Positions 1-8,228 of a DNA stretch of 64,000 nt are shown one piece after another. The notes beneath the pieces were generated by a model. The model saw nothing but the letters and a program-made list of their open reading frames with translations, made no database searches and was not told where the DNA came from. A program made the position numbers and the translations under genes. Position 1 is the first letter of the stretch; the number at the start of each line of letters is the position of its first letter. This DNA is from Treponema sp. (GTDB taxonomy: Bacteria; Spirochaetota; Spirochaetia; Treponematales; Treponemataceae): the NCBI GenBank assembly GCA_017934745.1, contig JAGBIY010000009.1, positions 1-64,000 of the forward strand. Reading direction: 5' to 3'.

Positions 1-57
1 AATTGAGAATTGAGAATTGAGAATTGAGAATTGAAAATTGAGAATTGAGAGTTGAAA
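1..57. repeat. 7-bp tandem repeat (aattgag)n ahead of an outer membrane protein gene
   Basis: About eight head-to-tail copies of the heptamer aattgag, two of them degenerate (aattgaa, agttgaa), run from the window edge right up to the start codon at 58. The array may begin before the window. It occupies the place where the ribosome binding site and part of the promoter of the next gene would lie, so copy-number change would alter spacing there. Because the unit is not a multiple of three it would also shift frame if translation began inside it. Confidence 0.85.
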
Positions 58-1470
58 ATGGGGCACTGGAAAACTCTTCTGGCATCATCTATCCTTCTCT
101 TCATCGCGGCGTTCAATGCCCTTCCGCAGGAGGCGAACTACCGGCACTACACGGACAGGAACGGCAACATCGTGTTCGCGCAGAAGCTCACATGGCAGAA
201 GTACGAGAACATCGACCACTACAGAATCGAAATCGAGGAAATCAGCAAGACCAGCAGGCGCGCGAAAGTGCTGGACAAGACGACTGAGGAGAATTCAATA
301 GAGGTGAACCTTCCGGCCGGAACATACCGCTACAGAATCTCAATCTACAACGTGCTCGGCAACCTCGAAACAAAGTCGGAGTGGAAGGAATTCGAGATTT
401 TCAAAGCCACCCAGCCAAAAATCAGCTCGATATCCCCGGAAAACGTGGAAATCGAAAAGGACGCCGAGAACAAGAGGAAGACGCTGGAGCTCACAGGCGA
501 AAACCTTCTGAGACAGTCCAAGTACAGAATAAGCGATTCTGGCGGAACGAGCGAAGGCAAAGTCGAAACGGCGAACGGAAATTCGGCGTCGGTCACGTTC
601 GACTTTCAGGGATTTCCGGCAGGCGAATACAAACTGACAGTGAAAAACCCGGGCGGCTTGGAAAGCGAAGCGGCTTTCACCCTGACGATAAAAGAGCAGG
701 AGCCTGTCGTGGAGGAGCCTGAAATCGAAGAGCCGATTGAGGAAGAACCAGAGCCGATTGAGGAAGAACCAGCAGCCGAAGAGCCAATCGTCGAAGAGCC
801 AGAACCGATTGAGGAAGAGCCAAAAATCGAAGAACCAGAGATTGAAGAACCGGAACCGGTTGAAGAAGAGCCGGAAGTCGAAGAACCGGAAGTGCCGGTT
901 GAGGAAGAGGACGAGCCGTTCGACTTCGACTTGGACATGGCAATCGGAGCGGGACTTTCGATGCAGATTTTCGGAAGGGAATACACAGGCGGCCAGTTCT
1001 ACGAGGAATTCTTCGGAAGCAGGTTCGTCTTCCCGAGATTCGACGCGAGAATCAGCTTCCTTCCGATAAAGACCCGAATCGGAAATTTCGGAATCGGAGT
1101 TTCGGGAGATTTTCTCTCCATAAAGAACGAAGTCGAAAGGCGGTACAAGTCGTACACGCTCACAGGAAACATCTACTCGGCACTCGGAGAGGCGGTCTAC
1201 CAGAAGAACATCGGAAGGTTCACGCTCGACATCCATGCAGGCGCGGGAATGCAGAACTTCCAGGGCTTCTCGTTCGACTTCACAACCCCGGACGGCTCGT
1301 ACTCCACGGAAAAAATCGACTCAAGCTCAATCGTGCTCGGAGGCGGATGCGGTGTGCAGTTCACAATCTGGAAAGGACTGTACGCGGAAGCGGAAATCGG
1401 CTTCAAATACACCGCGGAACTTGAGATGGGCACAATCGAGCCGAAAGTCATGCTCGGCTGGAAATTCTAG
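58..1470 (+). CDS. outer membrane beta-barrel protein with Fn3/Ig-like N-terminus and Pro-Glu linker
   Basis: Exported protein of about 470 residues. Residues 1-24 form a signal peptide (hydrophobic LLASSILLFIAAFNA). Residues about 30-115 resemble a fibronectin-III-like domain and about 118-205 an IPT/Ig-like domain. Residues about 212-290 are a degenerate repeat of EEPEPIEEEP type, probably an extended acidic spacer. Residues about 292-470 have alternating aromatic/Gly beta-strand patterns and end in GWKF, the C-terminal Phe typical of outer membrane barrels. The ATG at 58 is preferred; a TTG at 52 lies in the same frame inside the heptamer repeat. No good Shine-Dalgarno is visible. The gene converges on, and overlaps by 4 bp, the VanZ-like gene. 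The function is not known; surface exposure is inferred. Confidence 0.75.
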   Translation: MGHWKTLLASSILLFIAAFNALPQEANYRHYTDRNGNIVFAQKLTWQKYENIDHYRIEIEEISKTSRRAKVLDKTTEENSIEVNLPAGTYRYRISIYNVLGNLETKSEWKEFEIFKATQPKISSISPENVEIEKDAENKRKTLELTGENLLRQSKYRISDSGGTSEGKVETANGNSASVTFDFQGFPAGEYKLTVKNPGGLESEAAFTLTIKEQEPVVEEPEIEEPIEEEPEPIEEEPAAEEPIVEEPEPIEEEPKIEEPEIEEPEPVEEEPEVEEPEVPVEEEDEPFDFDLDMAIGAGLSMQIFGREYTGGQFYEEFFGSRFVFPRFDARISFLPIKTRIGNFGIGVSGDFLSIKNEVERRYKSYTLTGNIYSALGEAVYQKNIGRFTLDIHAGAGMQNFQGFSFDFTTPDGSYSTEKIDSSSIVLGGGCGVQFTIWKGLYAEAEIGFKYTAELEMGTIEPKVMLGWKF

Positions 1471-1868
1471 TCATTCCTCTCATCTTCCCTTCTCTTCCCC
1501 AAAAAAATCGAAACGAAAAGGACGAAGGCGCAGGCTCCCAAAAATCCGCCTGCGGTGTCAGCCAGCCAATCGAAAACGGACGAAGTGCGTCCGGGCGTGA
1601 AACTCTGGTGGATTTCGTCGACAACGCCGTAAATGCTCGTGGCAAGAAAAGGAATCCACGCGCGGCGGAACGACGAAGTTCCAAAAGCGAACGCAATCCA
1701 GAACGAAAGACCCGCGAAGCAGAGCGAGTGCACGAGCTTGTCGGCGTTCCAGAAAGTCGGCATGTGCTCCACCCGCTCCTGGCTTGAAAGATGCCAGCTG
1801 ACAGAGACAATCAAAAACGCGGGAAGGAACCTCAAAATTCCTGCGATTCTCACATTCACGTTCTTCAT
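1467..1868 (-). CDS. VanZ-like family membrane protein
   Basis: A 133-residue protein with four predicted membrane segments (about residues 8-26, 45-64, 70-88, 103-128). It carries the family signature DKLVHSLCFAGL near residue 43 and VDEIHQSFTPGRTSSVFDWL near residues 83-102, followed by DTAGG. These match the VanZ-like fold (named from the teicoplanin-resistance VanZ), in which the acidic D-E-x-x-Q and P-x-R positions are conserved. Members of this family in non-pathogens have no assigned reaction, so antibiotic resistance should not be assumed. The gene is divergent from cobJ with a gap of under 50 bp. Confidence 0.85.
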   Translation of the reverse strand: MKNVNVRIAGILRFLPAFLIVSVSWHLSSQERVEHMPTFWNADKLVHSLCFAGLSFWIAFAFGTSSFRRAWIPFLATSIYGVVDEIHQSFTPGRTSSVFDWLADTAGGFLGACAFVLFVSIFLGKRREDERND

Positions 1869-1915
1869 GCCGATATTCTACGAAAATCAAAAAAAACAAA
1901 AAAGAAGGGAAAAAG

Positions 1916-2650
1916 ATGATAGCAGTGGTTGGAATAGGGCCTGGGAACCTTGAGCAGATGACGAATGAGGCGGAAGCGGCGGTTTCAAAGGCGGACTTGG
2001 TAGTCGGGTACGGAAAATATGTGGAACTTGTGAGGCGGCATTTTCCCCAAAAAAACTTTTTCGAGACGGGAATGATGAAGGAGAAGGAGCGGTGCCTCCA
2101 CGCGCTCGAAGAAGCGGAGTCGAAGAACGTCGCCCTGGTCTGCTCCGGCGACTCCTGCGTCTACGGAATGGCGAGCCTCGTCATGGAACTCGCGGAAGGA
2201 TTCCCCCAAGTCGAAATCGAGATAATCCCCGGCGTGACGGCGGCACTTTCCGGCGGCGCAATCCTTGGCTCTCCGCTCACGGCGGATTTTATCGTCCTGT
2301 CATTGAGCGACCACCTCACTCCAAAAGAGAAAATCGAAAAACGGCTCAAAGCGTCGTCGCTCGGAGACCTCTGCGTCGCCATCTACAACCCGATGAGCCG
2401 GGCGAGGCCGGACGCGCTCAAGAACGCCTGCAAAATCCTTCTGGAGGACAGAGATGGCGGCACCGTATGCGGCTACGTCAGGAACATCGGCAGGGAGAAC
2501 ACAGAATACAGGATTTGCACGCTTGAGGAAATGCAGAACGCCGAGCTCGACATGTTCTGCACGGTCTTCATAGGAAATTCCGAGACGAAGACAATCGAAA
2601 TCAACGGAAGAAAATACATGCTGAACCCGAGGGGCTACAAAATCGACTGA
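1916..2650 (+). CDS. cobJ: precorrin-3B C17-methyltransferase (cobalamin biosynthesis)
   Basis: A 244-residue tetrapyrrole methylase. It opens with the SAM-binding GIGPGN loop (residues 6-11) and has the second family loop CSGDSCVYGMA near residues 75-85, then IIPGVTAALSGGAILGSPL near 105-123, which is characteristic of CobJ/CbiH. In cobalamin synthesis this enzyme methylates C17 with ring contraction. The start follows a purine-rich aagaaggga. No other cob or cbi gene lies nearby, so it is either part of a dispersed pathway or a leftover of one. The downstream gap holds a structured repeat. Confidence 0.9.
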   Translation: MIAVVGIGPGNLEQMTNEAEAAVSKADLVVGYGKYVELVRRHFPQKNFFETGMMKEKERCLHALEEAESKNVALVCSGDSCVYGMASLVMELAEGFPQVEIEIIPGVTAALSGGAILGSPLTADFIVLSLSDHLTPKEKIEKRLKASSLGDLCVAIYNPMSRARPDALKNACKILLEDRDGGTVCGYVRNIGRENTEYRICTLEEMQNAELDMFCTVFIGNSETKTIEINGRKYMLNPRGYKID

Positions 2651-2710
2651 AAAAATCGGATGCAAAAAATTTGGGTGGTGTTACGAAAGGTATGCTAACA
2701 AGGGGGCTGA

Positions 2711-2868
2711 GCGTAGTTGCAGAAACAAGCTCCCAGCGGGAACCCGCCAACAAAAACGGCAGTACCGCTCCGCGGTGGCGTTAACATCGCTTGCGATGTT
2801 TAGTGTCTTTGTTGACGGAACCCCGCTTCCGCTCGTTTCTGCCATTGCTCTGTGAAAACTCGACTTTC
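2711..2868 (+). repeat. dispersed cloverleaf-like structured element, copy 1
   Basis: About 158 bp in the gap between convergent cobJ and purF. It folds as an outer helix (2719-2730 with 2831-2842), a second helix (2735-2740 with 2822-2827, continuing 2744-2757 with 2805-2818), and two inner hairpins: accgc-tcc-gcggt (2764-2776) and aacatcgc-tt-gcgatgtt (2783-2800). A constant 17-nt tail, gtgaaaactcgactttc, follows at 2852-2868. A second copy at 37491-37647 keeps the inner hairpins and tail unchanged but differs in the outer helices, where pairing is restored by matching changes. No coding potential was accepted on either strand. Confidence 0.85.
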
Positions 2869-2882
2869 GCCCTAGTAGAGAG

Positions 2883-2914
2883 AAAAAATGCCGCCTGAAA
2901 AAATCAAGCGGCAT
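2883..2914 (-). terminator. intrinsic terminator of the purE-purF operon
   Basis: On the minus strand a 7-bp stem (atgccgc/gcggcat, 2888-2894 and 2908-2914) is followed by a run of T residues (2883-2888), 18 bp past the purF stop. Confidence 0.75.
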
Positions 2915-2932
2915 CGCAAAAAGTTCAAGAAG

Positions 2933-4444
2933 CTAGTTCTGGTTCACTTCTCCCGGAACGGAAATCGGATACTCTCCTGTGAAGCAGCCCTTGCAGAAAC
3001 CGTACGAATCCGGGTTCACGCTGCGGCAGGCTTCGAGCAAGCCGTCAGGGCTAAGGAACGCGAGGGAGTCCGCGCCGATTATCTTGCAGATTTCCTCGGC
3101 CGTGTTGTGGGCGGAAATCAGCTCGTTCCTGGTCGGGGTGTTGATTCCGAAGTAGCACGGGAATTTGACTGGCGGGGAGGAAATCCTGAAGTGAACCTCG
3201 GTCGCCCCCGCCCTCCTCAAAATCTGAACGAGACGCTTGGAGGTCGTTCCGCGAACAATCGAGTCGTCGATTACGATGACGCGCTTTCCGCGAACGTCGC
3301 AAGGCACGGCGTTGAGCTTGACGAACACCATGTTCTCACGTTCCTTCTGGGTCGGCGCGATGAACGTGCGTCCGATGTACTTGTTTTTGACGATTCCTGT
3401 GGCGTATGGAATCCCAGAAGCCTTCGCGTAGCCCACGGCCGCGCCCAAGCCCGAATCAGGAACACCAATCACCACGTCGGCGGGCACCCCGCTCTCCTCG
3501 GCGAGCTTCGCTCCCATGGCGTACCTCGCCTCCTGCACAGCGATTCCATCGATGGCGGAATCCGGGCGGGCGAAGTAGACGTACTCGAACACGCAGGTCC
3601 TCTTCGAAGTCCTCTCACCGAAAGGAATGGACTTCACGCCCTCGTCGTTGATTATCACGATTTCGCCAGGCTCAATCTCGCGCTCGTACGTTCCGTTCAC
3701 GGAATCGATGGCGCAGGTCTCGGAAGCGACAATCCAGCCGTTCTCCACGCGACCGAGGCAGAGAGGTCGGATTCCGTTCGGGTCGCGCGCGGCGATTAGC
3801 GAGTCCTCCGTCATCACGCAGAGGGCGAAGCTTCCCTTTATCATCTGTATCGTGTCGGTGAGGGCGCGCACAAGCCCCTTCTTGTATGAGCGCGCGATGA
3901 GCTTGACGATGACCTCCGTGTCGGAAGTCGAGTTGAATGTGCAGCCGGAGTCGTCCAAAAGCTCCCTCAACTGCTCGTAGTTCACGAGCTGGCCGTTGTG
4001 AGCCACCGCTATCGTTCCGAGCTTTGAAGTCTGCACGATTGGCTGGGCGTTCTCTATCGAACAGCTTCCCGCGGTCGCGTAGCGGACGTGGCCGACAGCG
4101 ATGCGCCCCTGAAGCTTTCCGAGAGACTCCTTGTCGAAGACCTCGGCCACGGCTCCCATCGCCTTGTGGACTTTCACTTCCTTGCCGTCGGAGACTACGA
4201 TTCCGGCCGAATCCTGACCCCTGTGCTGCAGCGAGTACAAGCCGTAGTAGACCTTCTGCGCGGCATTGAATTCAGCGGCCGAATAAGCGTCCTCTGAAAG
4301 GTAGCCCGAACCGTCGGTGCCGGACTTCTCCTTCTTCTCGATTTCTCCGTTCTTCGGAAGGTTCTGGAAAATTCCGCAGACACCGCACTCGTCGCGGAGC
4401 TTGTCCTCCTCCGCCTCAAAAAAATCTTTCTCTTCCTGTGTCAT
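2933..4444 (-). CDS. purF: amidophosphoribosyltransferase (first step of de novo purine synthesis)
   Basis: Transfers the amide nitrogen of glutamine to PRPP. The N-terminal Ntn glutaminase half has the catalytic Cys after a short propeptide (DECGVCGIF; Cys 20 counted from the chosen ATG) and LQHRGQDSAGI. The C-terminal half has the PRPP loop VIVIDDSIVRGTT and FARPDS. Cysteines in the C-terminal region (FPCYFG, YGFCKGC) match the positions that hold the 4Fe-4S cluster in the B. subtilis-type enzyme. The ATG at 4444 is chosen because gggaac lies before it; a TTG at 4468 would add eight residues. It lies 28 bp after purE and is probably translated from the same transcript, which ends at the hairpin at 2883-2914. 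Confidence 0.95.
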   Translation of the reverse strand: MTQEEKDFFEAEEDKLRDECGVCGIFQNLPKNGEIEKKEKSGTDGSGYLSEDAYSAAEFNAAQKVYYGLYSLQHRGQDSAGIVVSDGKEVKVHKAMGAVAEVFDKESLGKLQGRIAVGHVRYATAGSCSIENAQPIVQTSKLGTIAVAHNGQLVNYEQLRELLDDSGCTFNSTSDTEVIVKLIARSYKKGLVRALTDTIQMIKGSFALCVMTEDSLIAARDPNGIRPLCLGRVENGWIVASETCAIDSVNGTYEREIEPGEIVIINDEGVKSIPFGERTSKRTCVFEYVYFARPDSAIDGIAVQEARYAMGAKLAEESGVPADVVIGVPDSGLGAAVGYAKASGIPYATGIVKNKYIGRTFIAPTQKERENMVFVKLNAVPCDVRGKRVIVIDDSIVRGTTSKRLVQILRRAGATEVHFRISSPPVKFPCYFGINTPTRNELISAHNTAEEICKIIGADSLAFLSPDGLLEACRSVNPDSYGFCKGCFTGEYPISVPGEVNQN

Positions 4445-4472
4445 TTCTGTTCCCAATTCCAAATTCAAAAAA

Positions 4473-4967
4473 TCACAAATCGATTTCAGAAGATTTCTCG
4501 CAGTCCTCGTACAATTTCTTCCTGAAAGCGAGGAGCTTCTCCCTCAACTCAGGATATTTTATGGCGAGAATCTCCACCGCAAGGTACGCCGCGTTCTTCG
4601 CGCCGCCGATGCCCACCGTGGCAACCGGAATCTGCGGAGGCATCTGCACGATTGAAAGAAGCGAATCGACTCCGGCAAGGCCGTTCGATTTTCCAGGATT
4701 GATGCACTCAAGCGGAACACCCACGACAGGCAAAACAGTCTGACCCGCGATGACACCCGGCAAGGCGGCCGCCAATCCGGCTCCGGCTATGATGACCTCG
4801 CAGCCGTCGGCCTCGACCTGCTTCAGCGTCTTCGTGAGCAAAGCCCCTGCCCTGTGGGCTGAAATGATGTAAGCCTTGAAATCGACACCGAACTCGCGGA
4901 GAACGTCAGCGGATTTTTTCATTGTTTCAGAATCAGATTTTGACCCGAAGAAAATTGCAACTTTCAT
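4473..4967 (-). CDS. purE: N5-CAIR mutase / AIR carboxylase PurE, probably class II
   Basis: A 164-residue PurE core with GSKSDSETM (phosphate loop), SAHRAG and the AGAGLAAALPG segment, then SNGLAGVDSLLSIVQMP. The start is the ATG at 4967 with GAGG six bases upstream; a TTG at 4979 is weaker. No purK lies beside it. The PurE of Treponema denticola is known to be a class II enzyme that carboxylates AIR directly with CO2 and needs no PurK. The absence of purK here and the atypical SAHRAG/GAGLAAAL loops fit that class, but class assignment by eye is an inference. First gene of the purE-purF unit, divergent from nudC. Confidence 0.9.
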   Translation of the reverse strand: MKVAIFFGSKSDSETMKKSADVLREFGVDFKAYIISAHRAGALLTKTLKQVEADGCEVIIAGAGLAAALPGVIAGQTVLPVVGVPLECINPGKSNGLAGVDSLLSIVQMPPQIPVATVGIGGAKNAAYLAVEILAIKYPELREKLLAFRKKLYEDCEKSSEIDL

Positions 4968-5131
4968 TGTGTACCTCAAAAAAAAGATTCTAACAGTCTA
5001 GCAGATTGAAGAATAAAAATCATTCGCAACGGGCAGGACAAACGAAAGAGAGAAAAAAAAAGTCAAAAATCTCCAAATCTGTTTTTGAAAATTTATTTCA
5101 TTTTATGAATATTCCGTTGTAAACTGAAAAC

Positions 5132-5932
5132 ATGGCTATTATTTCGAACAAATTGAACTCTTTCAAAAAATACCATTTCATTTTTCGCGAAAAATCCATA
5201 CTCCTCCAAAACGGGAATCTTCCTGACGCATCCACGATGAAGAAATGCCTGGAGCTTTCAGTCGCATCAGACTGGATTTCGGAGCCGGAGCTGGACTACA
5301 CGGCACTGCAGCTCGAAGATGACACGCCGAACCCAAAAGAATGCGAGGACATTCCGCTCAGGGAATTCTTCGCACGGCACCAGAACGACGGAGAGAACGG
5401 ATTCCGCAACGTCGGCTCACTCGCGGCGCGCGCGCGCGGAATCCTGAACTTCCACACGAACAAGCGGTTCTGCGAACGGTGCGGAAGCCCGCTCCGGGAC
5501 GACGAGAAGTTCACGGCCAGGACATGCACGAAATGCGGCCGCCAGTTCTTTCCGCAGCTTGAGCCGGCGATAATAGTGCTCGTCACGAAAGACGAAGAAT
5601 GCCTCCTCGCGCGCCACGCGAACAGGATAAGCGACGTATGGACCACGCTCGCGGGCTTCGTGGAGATGGGGGAGACGATAGAGAGCGCGGTGCACAGAGA
5701 GATTTTCGAGGAGGTCGGAATACACGTGAAGAACGTCAGGTATGTCGCGAGCCAGGCATGGCCCTACCCCGACCAGCTCATGCTCGCTTTCAGGGCGGAA
5801 TACGAGTCGGGCGAGATAAAAGCCCAGGAAGGAGAGATACTCGAAGCCAAGTGGTTCAGAAAGGACTCCCTGCCGAACGTTCCGCCCCCCGGCTCCGTCG
5901 CGCACAACTTGATTTCGGGCGTTTTCGGATGA
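5132..5932 (+). CDS. nudC: NAD(H) pyrophosphatase / NAD-cap hydrolase, Nudix family
   Basis: A 266-residue NudC-type protein. The zinc ribbon has Cys 114, 117, 132 and 135 (CERC...CTKC). The Nudix box at residues 175-197 fits G-x5-E-x7-REUxEExGU exactly (GFVEMGETI ... REIFEEVGI). SQAWPYP at 207-213 corresponds to the NudC signature SQPWPFP that distinguishes NAD(H)/NAD-capped RNA hydrolases from other Nudix proteins. The N-terminal 100 residues are the less conserved NudC N-domain. The enzyme cuts NAD(H) to NMN(H) and AMP and, in E. coli, removes NAD caps from RNA. Single gene, divergent from purE. Confidence 0.9.
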   Translation: MAIISNKLNSFKKYHFIFREKSILLQNGNLPDASTMKKCLELSVASDWISEPELDYTALQLEDDTPNPKECEDIPLREFFARHQNDGENGFRNVGSLAARARGILNFHTNKRFCERCGSPLRDDEKFTARTCTKCGRQFFPQLEPAIIVLVTKDEECLLARHANRISDVWTTLAGFVEMGETIESAVHREIFEEVGIHVKNVRYVASQAWPYPDQLMLAFRAEYESGEIKAQEGEILEAKWFRKDSLPNVPPPGSVAHNLISGVFG

Positions 5933-6017
5933 TTCAAACATCTCTCCCCTTTATTCTTTCCTCAAAAATGTTTATTCTATAGGAATCTACAAGAGAACAC
6001 TTATTTAGGAGTAACAA

Positions 6018-7235
6018 ATGGATAGCATGGAAAATCTGGACTTCTCAGCCGATTTGAGAACATTTCAGATGGGAGAAGCAGTCGATGCGTACATCGTCCA
6101 GATCTCGAACGACACAGTCTTCATCGACGTGGGTGCAAAAAGCGAAGGTTTCATCGACAAAGCAGAGTTCACAGATAAAGACGGCAACTTGACAGTAAAA
6201 GAGGGCGATACGGTAAAAGCCTTCTATATGCCTTCCCCAAAAAGAAGGGACGAACTCAGGTTCACGACAAAAATCGGACGCACTTCCGACAAATCACAGG
6301 AAGCGAATCCGACAAGGGACATGCTCGAAAACGCTTTCAATTCAGGACTTCCAGTGGAAGGCGTCGTAAAGGCGACAAGGAAAGGCGGATTCGACGTAGA
6401 CGTTTCAGGAATCATCACTTTCTGCCCTCTCTCGCAGATGGGTTTCAAGTCAAGCGCGGAGCCTGAGTCGTTCGTCGGACAGAAGCTCACTTTCGCAATC
6501 ATCGAATTCAAGAACGGTGGAAAGAACATCATAGTCTCCAACAGGAAGATTCTCGAGGAAGAGGCCGACAAGAAGCTTGAAGAAATCGAGAAGAGCATAA
6601 ACGTCGGCGACATCGTGAAGGTGACTGTCAAGTCCCTCCAGAAATTCGGAGCGTTCGTCGAGCTTGAGAACGGATTCCAGGTTCTCCTCCCAATCTCCGA
6701 GATTTCACATCAGAGAGTCGAGGACGTCAGCACAGTCTTGTCTGTCGGACAGACGCTCGAAGCGAAAATCATCAGCGCGGATTTCTCGGACAAGAGAAGG
6801 GTCCGCGTCTCTGTCAGCACTAAGGAGCTTGAGAAGGACCCTTGGGAAGGACTCGCAGCGAAATATCCAGAGGGAACGAAGCTCACCGGAAAAATCGCGA
6901 GAATCGCAGCGTTCGGACTTTTCGTCAACATCGAGCCAGGAGTCGACGGACTTCTCCACATCTCAGCTCTCGGCTTGAAGCCGAACACGAATTTGAGCAA
7001 GAAATTCGAGATTGGCTCGGACATCGAGGTCATCGTAAGCTCCGTCGACGAAAGCGCGAAGAAAATCTCGCTCACAGTCGAGGGTTCGGCAGCGGAGAAC
7101 GCTTCGGCTTCCGACAAGTCTGACAAGGCCGCTCACGAAAACACAGAAGGCAACGCTCGCGAATATTTCGCGAAACACAAGAACGACGATTCAGGAGAAA
7201 CATACAATCCTTTCGCCGCGTTGTTGAAAAAATAA
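6018..7235 (+). CDS. S1-domain RNA-binding protein, ribosomal protein S1-like (four S1 repeats)
   Basis: A 405-residue protein with four S1/OB-fold repeats at about residues 12-80, 105-175, 195-275 and 290-360; the third and fourth (KFGAFVELENGFQVLLPISEI, FGLFVNIEPGVDGLLHIS) are the most canonical. The C-terminal 45 residues are charged. Bacterial S1 proteins with four repeats bind mRNA leaders and often act as 30S protein S1 or as a paralogue. AGGAG lies six bases before the ATG at 6018. A promoter and tRNA gene follow immediately. Calling it rpsA is reasonable but a second S1 protein elsewhere cannot be excluded. Confidence 0.85.
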   Translation: MDSMENLDFSADLRTFQMGEAVDAYIVQISNDTVFIDVGAKSEGFIDKAEFTDKDGNLTVKEGDTVKAFYMPSPKRRDELRFTTKIGRTSDKSQEANPTRDMLENAFNSGLPVEGVVKATRKGGFDVDVSGIITFCPLSQMGFKSSAEPESFVGQKLTFAIIEFKNGGKNIIVSNRKILEEEADKKLEEIEKSINVGDIVKVTVKSLQKFGAFVELENGFQVLLPISEISHQRVEDVSTVLSVGQTLEAKIISADFSDKRRVRVSVSTKELEKDPWEGLAAKYPEGTKLTGKIARIAAFGLFVNIEPGVDGLLHISALGLKPNTNLSKKFEIGSDIEVIVSSVDESAKKISLTVEGSAAENASASDKSDKAAHENTEGNAREYFAKHKNDDSGETYNPFAALLKK

Positions 7236-7252
7236 ATCGAATATTCTATAAT
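7224..7252 (+). promoter_or_regulatory. sigma70-type promoter for tRNA-Gly
   Basis: TTGAAA (7224-7229) and TATAAT (7247-7252) separated by exactly 17 bp, overlapping the last codons of the S1-protein gene. The predicted transcript begins about 35 bp before the mature tRNA. Its leader contains the 9-bp hairpin gacagtcgg/ccggctgtc (7266-7274 with 7281-7289). Confidence 0.7.
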
Positions 7253-7293
7253 CTAAGAATCTTCGGACAGTCGGTGAAATCCGGCTGTCTCAT

Positions 7294-7365
7294 GCGGTTG
7301 TAATATAACGGCTATTATACGGGCTTCCCAAGCCTGGTACGCGGGTCCGACTCCCGTCAACCGCT
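7294..7365 (+). tRNA. tRNA-Gly (anticodon CCC)
   Basis: The 72-nt gene folds as a cloverleaf. The acceptor is GCGGTTG/CAACCGC with discriminator T. The anticodon stem is CGGGC/GCCTG with loop TTCCCAA, giving anticodon CCC. The T arm is GCGGG/CCCGT with loop TCCGACT. CCA is not encoded. It has its own promoter upstream and the terminator at 7386-7425 downstream, so it is a monocistronic tRNA unit. Confidence 0.95.
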
Positions 7366-7385
7366 TCAAATCCATTTTTTCCAAT

Positions 7386-7425
7386 AAAAAAGGCAATCAC
7401 TTTTCAGTGGTTGCCTTTCGTTTTT
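7386..7425. terminator. bidirectional intrinsic terminator
   Basis: The stem aaggcaatcac/gtggttgcctt (7390-7400 with 7407-7417) is flanked by A-rich sequence on the left and T-rich sequence on the right. It can therefore end the tRNA transcript (plus) and the HD hydrolase transcript (minus). Confidence 0.8.
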
Positions 7426-8063
7426 CACTTCGCCTTGTCGGAAGACGATTCCTTGTGCCTGTCGTCGAAATAGCCGCCGTCCTCAAGGTACCTTCTTCTC
7501 GTCATGATGAGCTTTATCAACTCGTGGTACATGTTGAAGTCGATTTCAAGAGCCATAGGAAGCAGATAATACTCTGTCTCGTCGCAGTACCGCTCGATGA
7601 ATTTCGGATCGGTCACATAGCCGAGCGAAATCATGTTGCTTATCCTGTCCGCGCACTTGAGGATTTTCGCCTTCTGGCTTCCAGTGTCCAAAATACGCTG
7701 GAGGAACTCCTTCTTCGTCTCGTTCTCCCTTCTCGTCACCTCAAGCACCAGGTCGAGCACCTTCTGCCCCTCGGAATCGGCGTTCACAATCAGATTCCTG
7801 TCGAAGTTCGGGATGTCCTCGACAGTGTCGTGCACAATCGAAGCCTTGAGCAGAACGGAGTCTATGTAGCCGTAATCGATGAGGATGGCGAGCGTGTCCA
7901 TCTGGTGGCGGAACATGTTGCCACCAGCGTGTCGAGCCTTCCCTATCAAGCCCGTCGCTATCTGCATGTACGGAGCCATGAAGATTTCCTTCAGCTGCTG
8001 CATGTGCTCTGAATCCATAGAATCCGGTTTTTCAGTTCTCATATCATACTTTTGTTTTTCCAT
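7425..8063 (-). CDS. SpoT/MESH1-like HD-domain hydrolase (putative small alarmone hydrolase)
   Basis: A 212-residue protein with a single HD domain of the RelA/SpoT type: KARHAGGNMFRHQ (first His motif), ASIVHDTVEDIP (HD motif, matching the LHDTVEDT of SpoT) and KCADRISNM (matching KLADRLHNM). There is no synthetase, TGS or ACT domain. Stand-alone proteins of this kind hydrolyse (p)ppGpp or related nucleotides; the substrate here is inferred from motif similarity only. GGAGG lies six bases before the ATG at 8063. The gene ends at a bidirectional terminator. Confidence 0.75.
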   Translation of the reverse strand: MEKQKYDMRTEKPDSMDSEHMQQLKEIFMAPYMQIATGLIGKARHAGGNMFRHQMDTLAILIDYGYIDSVLLKASIVHDTVEDIPNFDRNLIVNADSEGQKVLDLVLEVTRRENETKKEFLQRILDTGSQKAKILKCADRISNMISLGYVTDPKFIERYCDETEYYLLPMALEIDFNMYHELIKLIMTRRRYLEDGGYFDDRHKESSSDKAK

Positions 8064-8165
8064 ATGTGCCTCCGTCTTGTAGGTCCCGATTGAAAATTCA
8101 ATGGAGAGAAGATTCTTTCATCATACACAAATAAAGAATATCTTTGCAAGAAAGCGCGGAAAATA

Positions 8166-8203
8166 AAAAAACGCCGGACTTCAAAAAAAATCCGGCGTAA
8201 AAA
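8166..8203 (-). terminator. intrinsic terminator after valS
   Basis: On the minus strand the 8-bp stem acgccgga/tccggcgt (8191-8198 with 8171-8178) is followed by a run of T residues, 30 bp past the valS stop. Confidence 0.85.
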
Positions 8204-8228
8204 TTCAAAAAAAGGAACTAAAAAGGAA

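Noticed and set aside
606..986. Long Ser/Gly-rich minus-strand open frame opposite the outer membrane protein gene
   Set aside because: It is the reverse reading of the Pro-Glu repeat codons; no ribosome binding site or family similarity.
2681..2914. 77-codon minus-strand open frame in the cobJ-purF gap
   Set aside because: It runs through the structured repeat; the second repeat copy does not keep this frame.
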